This document shows, one piece after another, positions 21,701 through 32,230 of a stretch of DNA of 64,000 nucleotides. This DNA is from Hortaea werneckii (Eukaryota > Ascomycota > Dothideomycetes > Mycosphaerellales > Teratosphaeriaceae): positions 124,001 through 188,000 of the forward strand of contig JBAOKB010000094.1 of assembly GCA_037044905.1 (NCBI GenBank), in the 5' to 3' direction. The stretch's first letter is position 1. Every line of letters begins with the position of its first letter. Both the position numbers and the translations under genes were made by a program. The notes under the pieces are model-generated. The model was not told the DNA's origin. It ran no database searches and was given only the letters and a program-made list of their open reading frames with translations.

Positions 21701-22005
21701 TGGCTCCTTCTTCGCCTTCTACGTCCTCTGCCTCGAATGGTCACCAGCTACAGCAGCAGCGAAGTCCGACTAAGTTGGAGCCCAGGATCGTGTATGAAGG
21801 CCGTGTGGATAATGGGGTCGAGAGTTGGCGAGATGGGAATGGAGCTGCTATTGGTAAACCCGGTGTCGGAGGAGGAGGAGGATGTGGTGGTGGTAGTAAT
21901 GGTGGAAATGGTGGGGGTAATGGGAGAAGCTTGGAGTACGAAGTCGGAAAAAGCTATAAGAGGCAGAGGACTTCCTATACACGCGCCGGCGAGGAGCGAG
22001 GGTGA
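18713..22005 (+). CDS. Long disordered protein with N-terminal transmembrane helix (frame break near 19200)
   Basis: I join three coding stretches. The first, 18713-19200, encodes MPDYHQQAHEEKSYRRAIFL with one membrane helix (about residues 17-42), a short coiled coil (KEKAKLDKKVENLDRTMREE) and a His/Arg-rich tail. A second frame from about 19200 continues to 19382 (STFIYHVAQQEATAEQLRSL) and splices via intron 19383-19442 (gtgagc, gctaac, agcag) into 19443-22005, a Ser/Pro/Lys-rich tail of about 850 residues ending after a Gly-rich stretch. The first and second parts differ by one base of frame; a missing base explains this better than the only formal intron (44 nt, no branch site). No domain is recognised in the tail except basic and phospho-site-like clusters and a Cys pair (LCPLSS, GICPLHGRRK). 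The gene could instead be two genes. Confidence 0.55.
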
Positions 22006-22599
22006 CGCGGTGGGTAATGGAGATGGGCCAGGGAGAATTACCTAGTGATTAATGAGGTTAATGAGGAAGCGGGGTTTGGTGCGGTTGGCAAAAAGTTCTT
22101 TTCCGCTGTTGGATTTCTCGGCTTCCTAGAGTAAAAAGCATAGCCGGGAGGGAGGTTCCGTGGATTATGGCGTTTTTGGGATGGACCTTTTGCGTCCCTA
22201 TATGCCTATGTGTCCACGTGCTTGCATCCACTCGTTCCCCCATCGATCTATGCATTTCTACACTCTTCACTTGATCATATAATGCTTGCGTATGTGCTAT
22301 TGCCCTTTAAGCTCCGATCAAAGAGTGACTGGCTTCCCTAGCAGACATGAGAAGAGCGTAAAAGGGAGAGGCCCGGAATTGGAAAGTTAGAACCCAAAGG
22401 GTGTCTTTTTCTTTTCCTTGTACACGTGTGTATATACCCCTTTCGAAAAATCTCAAATGAGTAGTGACTACAACAACAACAACAACAACAACAACAAAAA
22501 CGCCTTCCCTTCGCCACGCTATACTCCCGAAGCAGATTTGGTCCACATATATCACATCTCACATTCCCGTCCTGTACATCGCAAACTGTCCCGCACTGC
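22006..22599. other. Convergent intergenic region with a short CAA microsatellite
   Basis: No gene. (CAA)n of about nine units lies at 22471-22496. Confidence 0.6.
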
Positions 22600-23499
22600 T
22601 CACAACTCCTTATCCCCAACGCCCACAACCCCTTCCTTCCTCCTCCCCGTCCCGCCCTCCAGCGTCTCCACGACGGACTTATGTCCCACGGCCTCAGGCC
22701 CACCCACAGCCTCGAACCCCTTATGAAACACCCACTCCGTCGCCTTCTCGACCGGCTCGTCGAAAATATACGGAAGCGCCGGAACAGCCGCGAGACCGAG
22801 GCCGATGGGTCCCCAGGTCCGGATCCGCGCGTTCTTCGCGTTCTGCAGATATCGTCCGCTGTACCGCACGATGGAGTGGATGGTGAACGCCGGCAGACCC
22901 ATGGACGCCAGACCCTGGAACAGCGCGCGCTGCGCCATGACCGTGCCCCAGTGGTCGATAGGGGCTACCTTCCCCTCTGCCTTCTCCGCTGACGATCCTC
23001 CAACCTTCGTTTCCTGCCCTCCCTGCTCACCGGGTCTCGCAGGCGTAGAGGGTAAATCATGCAACGCATTCGGGAACCGCGTCGCCTGGTTCCGCACATA
23101 TGCTTTATACCCCTCATATCCCACATCCCCCAGCAGATACGCCCACGAGACGCCATATGCGCCGCGGACCAGGTACGGATGGGCGACGGGCCGGAAACTC
23201 TCGCCTACGTCCGACGTGTAGGCCACGTAGCGGTGGGCGCTGAGCATGATGGTGCGGAGGCGTGCGGCGTACCCGGCATATCGTACGCTGGAGTCGGTGG
23301 ACTCGCCGCCTTTGCCTTGGGTGAGGAGGGACCACCATTTTTCTTCGTTGTCCAGGGTTTCTTGCAGGTCGTGGGGGAGTTTCTTCCGGGGGAGTGGGGC
23401 GCTGAAGTCTGGGCGTGCTTCGGTTTGGGAGCGTTCGGGTTCGATGGTAGAGAGTTGGTTGGGGTCTTGGTTGGAGTTGTTGTTGTTGTCGGCGGCCAT
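22600..23499 (-). CDS. MTP18/MTFP1-like mitochondrial fission process protein
   Basis: An intact frame. I chose the Met at 23499 (MAADNNNNSNQDPNQ), 20 codons inside the longest frame, because upstream residues look like leader. About 299 residues. The family core is recognisable: RYAGYAARLRTIMLSAHRYVAYTSDVGESFRP, then YGVSWAYLLGDVGYEGYKAY, then WGTVMAQRALFQGLASMGLPAFTIHSIVRYS and a final hydrophobic GLGLAAVPALPYIFDEPVE helix. MTP18 is an inner-mitochondrial-membrane protein that affects fission in animals; fungal homologues are little studied. The frame has the expected three to four membrane segments, and fungal members are longer than the animal protein because of N- and C-terminal tails. 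Confidence 0.88.
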   Translation of the reverse strand: MAADNNNNSNQDPNQLSTIEPERSQTEARPDFSAPLPRKKLPHDLQETLDNEEKWWSLLTQGKGGESTDSSVRYAGYAARLRTIMLSAHRYVAYTSDVGESFRPVAHPYLVRGAYGVSWAYLLGDVGYEGYKAYVRNQATRFPNALHDLPSTPARPGEQGGQETKVGGSSAEKAEGKVAPIDHWGTVMAQRALFQGLASMGLPAFTIHSIVRYSGRYLQNAKNARIRTWGPIGLGLAAVPALPYIFDEPVEKATEWVFHKGFEAVGGPEAVGHKSVVETLEGGTGRRKEGVVGVGDKEL

Positions 23500-23921
23500 G
23501 ATTGGATCCTCTCGTGCTATTTCTCTCCCCCTCCTTGTGTTTTTGTTTGGGTGTTGCAACTGTTCGAAAGTAGTAGGCTCTATGGTGTGTTGGAGTGGCG
23601 AAAAGCTGCGTAGATTCAGTATTATTTATTGGTGTATGTTCTGTTCTCGTCTCAATCTACTTCCAAGTACCTGCAACATAACGCCAACCTCCAACGTCAC
23701 ATCTGGAGCTCCGGCCAGGAAACGCCACACTCATCAGCCACACAGTGAGGAACCCGCGCTGTGGCAAAGTTCACTCCTCGTCCTCACTCCTCCGCAAAGT
23801 CACCTCCGAGAAGCTCCGCCCGCGCGCCCTGCCCGAACGTCCAGAGACCGCATTGAATCGCCAGCGACACCCATATCCACGAAACCGCCCACGCCCCGTC
23901 ACCAAACACAACAAAGAAAAA
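23500..23921. promoter_or_regulatory. Bidirectional promoter region, MTP18 / ATP synthase subunit k
   Basis: About 420 nt between divergent start codons of two mitochondrial inner-membrane proteins, so shared regulation is plausible. No TATA box is seen. Confidence 0.5.
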
Positions 23922-24602
23922 ATGGTCGTCTACTACCAGATCGCCGGCCAGAAGGTTGGCTCGCACATGGTACGCTTTCCACTCTCCGCAACCCATTCAG
24001 CTTCCCACGAGTCCAAGCACGAAACCACCCTCAATCCCGGCCGACCCTAGCACACCTCCCGCATCGCATCCCTCGCCCAGGAATATTAGACACGAGAGGA
24101 GGAAAATCATCGAGATAGACGGGGTACTGACCGTAAAATAGCTCTCCATCGGCGTCCTCAGCACCCTCTTCGGCGGCATCTGGGCCATGTCCGGCGGCAG
24201 CAAGAAGTCCGCTGGCCCTAACAACACCCCGCCGCTTAACGCTAGCAGCAAGGATGAGGAGAACTTTATCCAGTACGTCGTTTTCTTTTCTTTTTGTCTC
24301 TATTTCCGTCTGAGGATGAGGTGGGCTTTGAGTTGGTGGGGAAATGGGAGAAGGAGGAGGGAGGAGAGGAGGGGCATGAGGTGGTAGGGCGATGACGATG
24401 GTCGTGTTTGTGGTGGCGGGAGGAATGGAGATGGAATTTGTTAGAGAGGACGAGGGAGAGAGGCAGGGGGGCTTTTCAATGGGGTGGTAACCTGGGAACA
24501 AGCCGAAGAGACGATATGCTGACCCTAATTTTTTCTCTTTCTAGGGAGTTCCTGAAGCAAGCAGATGGCGGATCAGGCAACAGAGAAGGCGGCAAGTCTT
24601 GA
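23922..24602 (+). CDS. ATP19: Mitochondrial F1Fo ATP synthase subunit k (Atp19)
   Basis: A small gene of three exons, 23922-23969, 24142-24272 and 24545-24602, encoding about 78 residues, close to the ~70 of yeast Atp19. The N-terminus MVVYYQIAGQKVGSHM is the hallmark of the family. Exon 2 supplies the single membrane helix (LSIGVLSTLFGGIWAMSGG) and the start of a polar tail ending near ENFIQ; exon 3 adds EFLKQADGGSGNREGGKS. Introns are 172 nt (branch actgac, acceptor aaatag) and 272 nt (donor gtacgt, acceptor tttctag). Subunit k is a dimer-specific Fo component of the inner membrane. The frame closes exactly over both splice sites, which supports the model. Confidence 0.9.
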
Positions 24603-25358
24603 GGAAGCCTTTAGTATCTTGTTATTGCCACACCGACGATGCTGAGTTGCGTTGAAAGTGAGAGAGAGGTGGATTGCTGACGAGTTAGGAGAAAAGAAAG
24701 AGGTATATGTGTACACATAGCTGGTCCGGTCACTGATGAGGCTTCCATGTCCGCTTTCATCTCTCTCTCTCTCTCTTACATGTCTTTCTAGTCTTGGCTT
24801 TCCCCCTTAGAAGTGTTGCGCTGCTGACCGGTTTGACTTGATGGGAATCCTGGCGATGACGGATACCTTGCCATTTCGACAGCTGATCTCGATAGAATGG
24901 CCCGGGTCTTGCGGAGTATGTAACTGAATGAATTGGGAGGTACAGACGACACCACTAACGGGCTTCTACGTTTCTGAGTTCAGTACAACCTCGGGCAATG
25001 AGAGACTAGATCTGCGTCGTTGTTCTACGCTCCCGTCTAACACGCTCGCAAGAAGAAGACGAGGCCTAAGTCACCTTTTGGTTCCAACGGCCGAATAGAA
25101 AAAACATATGGAAAAGCAACAGCGCCCTGTCTGCAGAGCATCCCGTCCTGTCATGGTTTAAAGTCGTCAATGATGACAAAGGCGAATGCTTCGCTATCGA
25201 CAGATACTGCGGCTTCCAGCACAGTAAGTCTGACCTTTTCCGAGGAAGAGTATAGAAACAGTCGGAAGTAGGCCGCGCAGAGTTCCAAGTGGTGCCTATC
25301 TTCTATAATGTAGTGACCGAAGGAACACCAAGATCCTGCATATAACACTTATAGGACT
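24603..25358. other. Intergenic region, convergent genes
   Basis: No credible gene. A (CT)n run of about 8 units is at 24761-24776. Confidence 0.5.
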
Positions 25359-27474
25359 CTAACTCCTATCATTTTTCATAAAAGCCAGAACAAAGATCAA
25401 ATACGAGCCGATGCAGACGCCCAAAGTCAAAGCAATGCCTCCTCCCCAGATAGGCTGGGCCAGCACTTTCAGATCCGGCGCTGATTTGAAAAGAAGAACC
25501 CAACCTCGATCGCCTAGTCCGATGTAGTTACCTAGACACCAGCAATTGGAATACGCGCCTGTCATCTCAAACAGCGAGCTCAGAATCAACCAGATCGAGT
25601 TAGCGAACGCGAGGAATTTCCCCAGCACTCGTGTAAGCACCACAGCCGCACACAACAACCCCAGTCCGAGTCCACGGCGCACGGTAGTAAGATCCGCCTG
25701 CGGAGCAGCTTGATGGATCCGCTGATACCGGAGCATGACGGCATGCGAGAAGAGCGTAGAGCCAAGCAAACAGAACCACACCACGGTCCCGATAGCGCCG
25801 TATGCCAGGTAGCCGGTCGAGCGACAACCAAACCCGGCTGTCGGGGTTTTGTACGCAATTAGGATCGAAGCGCCCGTTGTGCCCCATTGTAGGAACAGGG
25901 CTGCGGCCGAGGCGCCGAGGATGTGCTTGTACACGGGGAAGTCGCCTTTCCCCATCGCGCGCCACTCTGGGTAAGCCAGGACTTGAGTCTGTGAGGCTAG
26001 GCCGCAGTATATTGCGGTATCGACACGATCCCCAGTGAAATCGTCCGGTGTGACCACAGGGGGCGGCGGCGGCGGCGGCGGCTGCTGTCCTTGCGCCGAA
26101 AGGGAGTTCTGGATGTTGGGTGCTTGAACTCGGAGTGCGGCGTCACAGATCTCGTCGTTGGCGATCTATCCGCTGTAGTCTCAAGCGCGCGGTGCAGCGT
26201 GCTAGCAAACTGACACCAGGTGAACAGTCGCGCGTAGTTGTATATCGGGTCTTCTTCCTGTTCATCCCCCGCGACAGTCAATCCGCACCAGGTGAGCCTG
26301 CCGCGATGACCGGGCCGAGGGCCTGGAAAGCTTGGGCCTGATTCGGATACGGTGCATGCTGGTTTGGGATCGGTTGGACCAGTTGCACTTGAGGACTTAA
26401 TCCGTTCATGGTTCTGTCAACGACGACAAGGCCTCTTTGCAAGCCAGGCCGGGTAAAGACAAAGTTGCCAATTGGAGGCCTTGGATTGGCTCGAGCCGCA
26501 TGTTGAGCTTCAAGTGCGTTCCTGATAGTGTTGTGGCTATGCTGAGTGCCTACTGTCACCCAGCCCGAGATGATAGAGACCTGTGATTGAGGCGTATAGT
26601 TAGCACCAGGCTTTCCGTCTAACGACGATTGAGGAAGAGAGTTCGCCTCACCAGCCATATCCACAGACTCCCCGAAGCGATCTGGAGGGCAGTGCTGGGA
26701 TCTCCGAGCTCCGCTTGGAACGACGCAATGATTGTGAACAGAAACGCAGTAGCAGCAAGCATGACCTGCGCCACCAACGAAGCCGTCACGCCACGGCGAG
26801 TTGCGCGTAGGGATTCCCTCAAAGTGTGCCACCACGCGGAATTGGCAGGGAGAACAAGCAAGCTACTAAGCCAGCCAGCTTCCATGGAGAGCATCAAAGG
26901 CACTTGCTGGGCTTCTTGGAGAAGGTCTTGTACGGCTATTATGCGTTGGAAGAACCCGGCATAGCGGTTGTTGATGTCCGGCTGCTCGGTTCTCCGCCGG
27001 AGAGAGCCAAAGCTTTGTTTGCCCAGAACCGATTGAGAATGGTGATGGTGAGGGATATGTGACCAACGTCGGGCTGCCAACCGCCATGCAAAAGCTCAGA
27101 ACGTTGCTCCAGGGATCGCCAGTCTCGTAAGGAAGCTGAGCGGTTAGAGCGAGCCAAGGCAGGAAGTAGTTGGTCATGGCTGCGGCGAAGGTTTGAAAGT
27201 TGAAGCTGTGAGCCTACATGTACTGGTCAGCCCAGCGAGTGCTTCGAAATGCAGTAGCCGATTGAAGGGACTATGAGCGCACATAAGGTATCCTGTCGGC
27301 GTTGCAATATCGCTGACAGGTACTGATGGGGATCCCCCAGGCTTCCGAAGATACATTGAAGCCATCTCCTACGACTTGCTGGCCATGAACGTCGACCAGA
27401 CCAGTCTTCCAATCAAAGCTGCGGGTTTGTAGTAACTCATTCAAGCAGCGACCTGTCCAAGTGGTCGGTCTTTT
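25359..27474 (-). CDS. Conserved fungal multipass membrane protein, frame broken at four points
   Basis: The locus reads on the minus strand through three exons: up to about 27474-27283 (CLNELLQTRSFDWKTGLVDV, with a WGIPxxxCxxYC motif), 27213-26652 and 26580-25359, with introns 27282-27214 (branch gctgac, acceptor atgtag) and 26651-26581 (gtgagg, gctaac, tcacag). The first exon with start and signal sequence was not located. The product has a Cys-containing ectodomain, then many membrane helices (NYFLPWLALTAQLPYETGDP; WLSSLLVLPANSAWW; the C-terminal half from about 26000 downward). I know this as an uncharacterised Pezizomycotina family, with no function. Single-base losses near 27056, about 27000, 26284 and 26163 break the frame while homologous text continues. 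Confidence 0.65.
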
Positions 27475-28515
27475 CTAGACTATAAGGTTGGACACGAATC
27501 GCAGGCCATCTTCGTTCAGGCCAGTAGTTCTTCCCATTATTGCTCATACGAAGTCAAAAGGGAAAAGGGGGAAAGCTTATGGCGGCAAAAACATAGCGGC
27601 AGGTGCGAGCAAGCGAGTCCGTGACTCTCGTATATATACATCCTACTGGCCTTTTGTTGTACGAGGCTGTGTCGGGAATCAGACGTCCCCTGAAGCGGTT
27701 CGCGATATCTCAGATCAGGGCTGTGCACACAGAGTAGAAACCAGGCTGGCGCTTCGAGACATTCTGCAGAGAGGCGCAAGCGAGCATGCATGGATGATCC
27801 TCTGATTTCCTTTCATATTCCCCTCTCCTTCGTCTCTCACCCCTTTCACATCCAGCGGTAGATGTTGACAGCTCCCTCTTACCCCTCCATCTATTCTCAG
27901 GGCACATTGGGTTCCTAAAACAAGTCCATTCTCGCCGCCACAAGATAAGGGAAAAGCAACCATCGCCATGCAAAGAGGTCAGGCTGAGGCGAAGATGCAT
28001 GAAGCCCGCAGTTCCTGTGGCTGGCTGTCACAACGCCACAGCTGCAAGGCAGCCCGCCAGCCAGGCTTTCCGTCCTTCTTCGTCTATGAGATGGCCCCTA
28101 CACATACAAACTCTACCTAGCCTGGGAAGCGGCCCTGCCTCCATTACGGAATAGATGAAAAGAGCAATGAACAGAGTCGATCCATCACCAGAAAAGTAGA
28201 AGGGTGAGGCTCAAAAGTTAACCGAGAGGGTAAAGTTCACGATAAGCATGGGCCTTGGCCATACCTAAGTAGGTACTCTGTGCTACCAAGGACGGTGGCG
28301 TATAGCTTTTCCTTCATGAGACGGATTGATGCGAGATTCGCGCGACTGCACAGCGATTCTGCTGTGACGAGTGAGGAGCACCAAGATTAACGCACACTCT
28401 TCTCCCGTGTAATGGCTCAGACGGCTCAGCAACGCTGCTCATTCATGTATGCTAGCCATTCTTCACTGTCAGCTACCACGTGAGGGGCGTATCGTAATAT
28501 CTGTCTTCCATGTCT
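27475..28515. other. Intergenic region
   Basis: No credible gene. It must contain the missing 5' part of the membrane-protein gene (promoter and first exon) and the 3' flank of the cyclin gene. Confidence 0.45.
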
Positions 28516-29408
28516 TCACACAATATGAGTCCTCCGACGAAGCGGCAACCTAAGCCTGAAATCACCTCCCAACTTGCTCCGCGCACCGAGTCCATGTCTT
28601 GCAGCCTGCTGCAGAAGAAACATCCGTTTCGCCAGCGCCTTCCCATCGACGCCCAAATCAAAGTCCAGCAGAAAACACAACGACACTTCAAGATTCATAA
28701 GCTGCCGCTTCGTCACACCGCCTACCCCCGCCATCCTCTCCTGCGGCCACTTGTTGTCCTCGAGCGCTTTCGCCGCGACGCGGATTGCTGCGAGGGAAAG
28801 CCGGTGGACAGTCCGGTTGGTGGCGGGTACCAGGAGATCGTCGACGCAGAGACGGTGGCAGTACAGGCAGCGGTCAGGTACACTCCAGGGCTATGCGGGC
28901 AGAATTGGTGCATTCGCATAAGGTACTCGCGGATGCTGAAGGAGGGGCGGTCTTGGAGAAGAAGCGTCGAGCAATCGCGACCCGCTGGAGCGTTGTGTCC
29001 TCTGCGTCTGCGCCATGTTCGACGTAAGTAGGTTCGTCTGGCTGTGCTTCGGGAGAGCCAATGTTGGAATGGTCGCCAAGACTTGGGGATGACGTCCGTC
29101 GTGGTCGGCTCTCTTTCTTACTGGGTGTAGGAGGACGTGAGACCGGCGGTGTTGGTGGGACGTCGCCCATTCACGTTCGCCAGCTGTTGCAAAGCTATTA
29201 TGAGCATGCGTAGGGCAGCCAGAGCTGAGATTGATTCGATGTCCCATTCTTCCCCATTCAGATCCAGAGGTTCGTCCGAACGAGAAGCGTAGTCTGCCTC
29301 TACCGCTTGTACCGAAGGCTTCTCTGCCGCACGAGGTTCAGGTGGTGGGGGCGGTGTTGTTGCTGTGGCTGAAGCCCCAGCATCCTGTTGCAGATCACCA
29401 TCTTCCAT
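28516..29408 (-). CDS. Pho80/Pcl-type cyclin, frame broken at three points
   Basis: Intronless, about 297 residues if read across three single-base breaks. An acidic, Pro-rich N-terminus (MEDGDLQQDAGASATATT) is followed by a Ser/Pro-rich linker and a Pho80-family cyclin box: RRFFSKTAPP, then MRMHQFCPHSPGVYLTAAC, then HRLCVDDLLVP, TNRTVHRLSLAAIRVAAK and KRQLMNLEVSLCFLLDFDL. Cyclins of this class activate Pho85-type kinases in phosphate, glycogen and cell-cycle control. The frame shifts near 29167 (extra G in GGG), 28940 (missing base) and 28862 (missing base, TGT-AC where a Tyr codon fits). The cyclin core is otherwise well kept, so I favour assembly error over decay, but true pseudogene status cannot be excluded. 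Confidence 0.78.
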
Positions 29409-30280
29409 ACCTCCTCACTACTGTTATCTTGGCTGATCTCCCCTCGTTAAGTGTCCATGAGGCAGGCGCAGAGTGTAGGACAGCTAGGCTGTAGTCGGGG
29501 TGTTGGTGGGATTGAGTTGCTCCTGAGGCCCAACATGAAAGACTGTCAGATCCAGAATGACGCACATGGCATCGTGAGGGAGGTCCTGACGGCTCGCATG
29601 ATGTAGATTGTACTGGGAGGTGGTTCGAGGCCCCAGACTTTCCAAATTGCCGAAGGTTAATTAGACCTCGGCCTTATCGAGGCCCGGGCCTAGTCCATCT
29701 ATGCCTCGCCTCGAGCAGCTACAGTTTCGACTTCATCCTGCACCTCTACTGTATCTGGGTAACCATTGTGGTGCCGTTATAATGTGCAATTACGATATTG
29801 ACTCCAGGTCGAGAAACTGCGCGACGCGCTGTCTGCATAGTTTCAATTTACGTCCATGCCACTGCTGATAGCTGGCCCCACAAGCATAGAATCCGAACAT
29901 GAATCGTGCATCTCCTTCTCCTCTTTCACGGCAACACCAGCTACTTCAGAGCTCGCCATGGTCATATGAAGCAGCATCGCTCATTGAGGCTCGTGATGCT
30001 CGCTTTGATCTTTCGCCTGGTTCTACAAGTAGGTAGACGAGACTCCTCCAAGGCACGCATACACGATGTCTTCGCCAAATGCAATGCTGGCCTACTGGGC
30101 GACCTCCACTGCACGCCTTTCCGCGAGATTGGCATCATCGGCGTTCTCCATCAATGACATGTTTCTCCGGCCTCTCGCCGACTGCACGATCGCAGGTGGT
30201 ACCATTCTTCTTCAGCGCTCAGCATACAGCCAAGCAAACTGATGAAAAAAGAGTGTCAAGGGTTGCATTCCAAGATCGAC
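29409..30280. other. Intergenic region (cyclin upstream), no gene seen
   Basis: Short frames only, none with domain features. Runs into the tandem-repeat zone. Confidence 0.5.
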
Positions 30281-30287
30281 ACTGTCA

Positions 30288-30493
30288 ATCCGTTCATGGA
30301 TTGAGAGTTTAAATGTCTGAAGCAAGTAATAGCCACAGGTTGCTGTAAGAGTCCGTTCATGGATTGGATGGTTAGTAATCTAAAGCAACCAACAGTCACA
30401 GGTTGCATGCAAAGATCCGTTGCATGGATAGGAAGGTTAGTAGTCTGAAGCAAACAATAGCCACAGGTTGCATGCAAAGATCCGTGCATGGAT
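30288..30493 (+). repeat. Tandem repeat block A, ~64-bp units
   Basis: Three full spacings separate four motifs of the type ATCCGTTCATGGAT at 30288, 30352, 30415 and 30480. Between them the text GGTTAGTAGTCTGAAGCAA and AGCCACAGGTTGCATGCAA recurs with few changes. Confidence 0.9.
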
Positions 30494-31270
30494 TTGCAGC
30501 CTGCGACAACAAAGCCGCGGGCGCAAGTTCTGCTGGCCGCAGTGTCATCCAAACACTGGGAAAAGGCCGAAATTGTTTTTTGTGAGCTGGTATTCGTATC
30601 CGTTCATGGATCTGATCTTGACAGCCGCCAAAGACAACAAAGCCGCAGGTGCGATCATCCGTCCATGGATGGTGCAGCCGTACCGGTTGCTGACCTCACG
30701 TAGTGTCATCCAAACACAGGGAAGAGGCCGAAGTTGCTTTTTGCAAGCTGGTATTCAAATCCGTTCGTGGATGTGATCTTGATAGCCGGAGAGACAAAAA
30801 AGCCGCTGGTGCAATTGTTCGTTCAGGGATGATGTAGCGGTAACGGTTGCTGACATCATGCAGTGTCGTCCAAAAATCGGGGAAGGATTAAAGTTGCCCT
30901 TTTCGCTTGGTATCAAATCCTTCCATGGATGAGATCTTGAAAGCTTGCAGAGACAACAGAGGCACAGGTCCGGATGTCACAATTCGTTCATGGATGTGAC
31001 AGGCAAGTCCGCTGCTGACCTCACTCAGTGTCATCCAAACACTGGACAGAGGGCAGAGCTCCCTTTTGAGCCCAGTATCTAAATTCATCCACGGATTTTG
31101 TTTCTGGTGGTCTGTAAAGACGACGAAGCCACAGGTCTGGATGCCACAATCGGTTTATGTATGTGACAGGCAAGCCCGCTGACGGTTGCTGGCCTCACTC
31201 AGTGTCATCCAAACACTGGTAAGAAGCCAAAGCCGCTTTCTGAGCCAGGAGCTCAAATCCGTCCATGGGT
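30494..31270 (+). repeat. Tandem repeat block B, ~160-174-bp units
   Basis: The anchor AGTGTCATCCAAACACTGG recurs at 30541, 30702, 30862, 31027 and 31201 (spacings 161, 160, 165, 174). Each unit carries two copies of the ATCCGTTCATGGAT-like motif seen in block A, alternately about 60 and 100 bp apart, plus AGACAACAAAGCCGCAGGT and CGGTTGCTGACCTCAC. Identity falls from left to right. Confidence 0.9.
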
Positions 31271-31299
31271 TTGTTTTCGAAGCTGCTTGCTTGGCGAGT

Positions 31300-31530
31300 G
31301 GCCTTGGTGTATCATTTGAGCCCAGAAGAGGCTGAACCCCAAAGCAAAAGACCGCGACAGCCGTTGTGTGTCTGTAGGCGTGCTTGTCTGATGCTTAGAA
31401 ATTTTGTGTGTCATTTTGGCCCAGAAAGAGGCTGGATCCCAGAGCAAAAGACGCGACAGCCGTTGTGTGTCTGTAGGCGTGCTTGTCTAATGCTTAAAAA
31501 TTTTGTGGGTTATTTGGGTCCAGAAAAGGC
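31300..31530 (+). repeat. Tandem repeat block C, ~99-bp units
   Basis: About 2.3 copies. GCGACAGCCGTTGTGTGTCT, followed by GTAGGCGTGCTTGTCT, appears at about 31355 and 31454, flanked by a GGCCCAGAAAGAGGCTGGATCCC-like stretch seen three times. Confidence 0.88.
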
Positions 31531-31549
31531 TGGGTCCCAACGATGGGTT

Positions 31550-32030
31550 CTGCTGGAGCCCGTAACGGCGTGCAGTCCGACATCGTAAGCGATTGATTCC
31601 GCGACAGCCCGCAAAGGCGTGCAGTATCGACACCCCGGTGGGATGCATCTTGTTTGTTTGAATGAGGGGGGTACCTAGGTGGCTAGGCCCGGCGCACGGA
31701 TGTCGCAACAGCCCGTAAAGGCGTGCAGACATTTTGCTTGTTTGAATGGAGAAGGAGTGGCGCTGAAACTCGGAAGGAGGAGGAGTAGGTGATTTGTGCC
31801 TAGACGCCTAGAGCACAGAGCACAGAGCCAGGAACTGCAGGAACCACGGCAGCCCGAAGGCGCACAGGCTTTCAGCTCTGAAGCTCGCTTGTTTGGATGG
31901 AAGTATGTGGCTAGGCAGCTAGACCACAGGAGATGGAAGAGCCAGCAGCGCACCACGAAGGCGGCGCTGAAACTCAGCAGGAGGAGGTGGGTGATATGTG
32001 CCTAGGAGCCTAGAGCACAAAGCGAAGGCG
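31550..32030 (+). repeat. Scattered short duplications D and E
   Basis: CAGCCCGTAAAGGCGTGCAG-type 20-mers lie near 31556, 31605 and 31709. A ~55-bp stretch including GTGCCTAGACGCCTAGAGCA near 31795 is repeated with changes near 31998, about 203 bp later. Confidence 0.75.
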
Positions 32031-32099
32031 CAGCAGCCACGCACAGGCGCGCAGCCTTGCTTCTTTCGTGTGCCCGCCACAGTGTGCCCGGTGGCAGCT

Positions 32100-32230
32100 A
32101 GCAGAGCGGTGACGAGATTCGTGGAGGCAGGCTTTAAACCGTGCTGGGTGCGGCGATTGTTTCAACGCAGGCCGGCCAACATGGTACCACGATGCCGTTG
32201 TTGAAGAAAGGAAGAGAGGGCGAGGCAAAG
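32100..32230 (+). repeat. 130-bp direct repeat G, copy 1
   Basis: Contains GTGGAGGCAGGCTTTAAACC, then GGCCAACATGGTACCACGAT and GCCGTTG. A second copy lies at 33435-33560, in the same orientation, about 1.33 kb away. Confidence 0.85.

Noticed and set aside
29231..29494. Plus-strand frames antisense to the cyclin (also 28510-29031)
   Set aside because: The cyclin box on the minus strand explains the region.
30288..31270. Repeats with regular spacing as a CRISPR array
   Set aside because: Eukaryotic context; spacers are themselves repeated, repeat identity is low and there are no cas genes.
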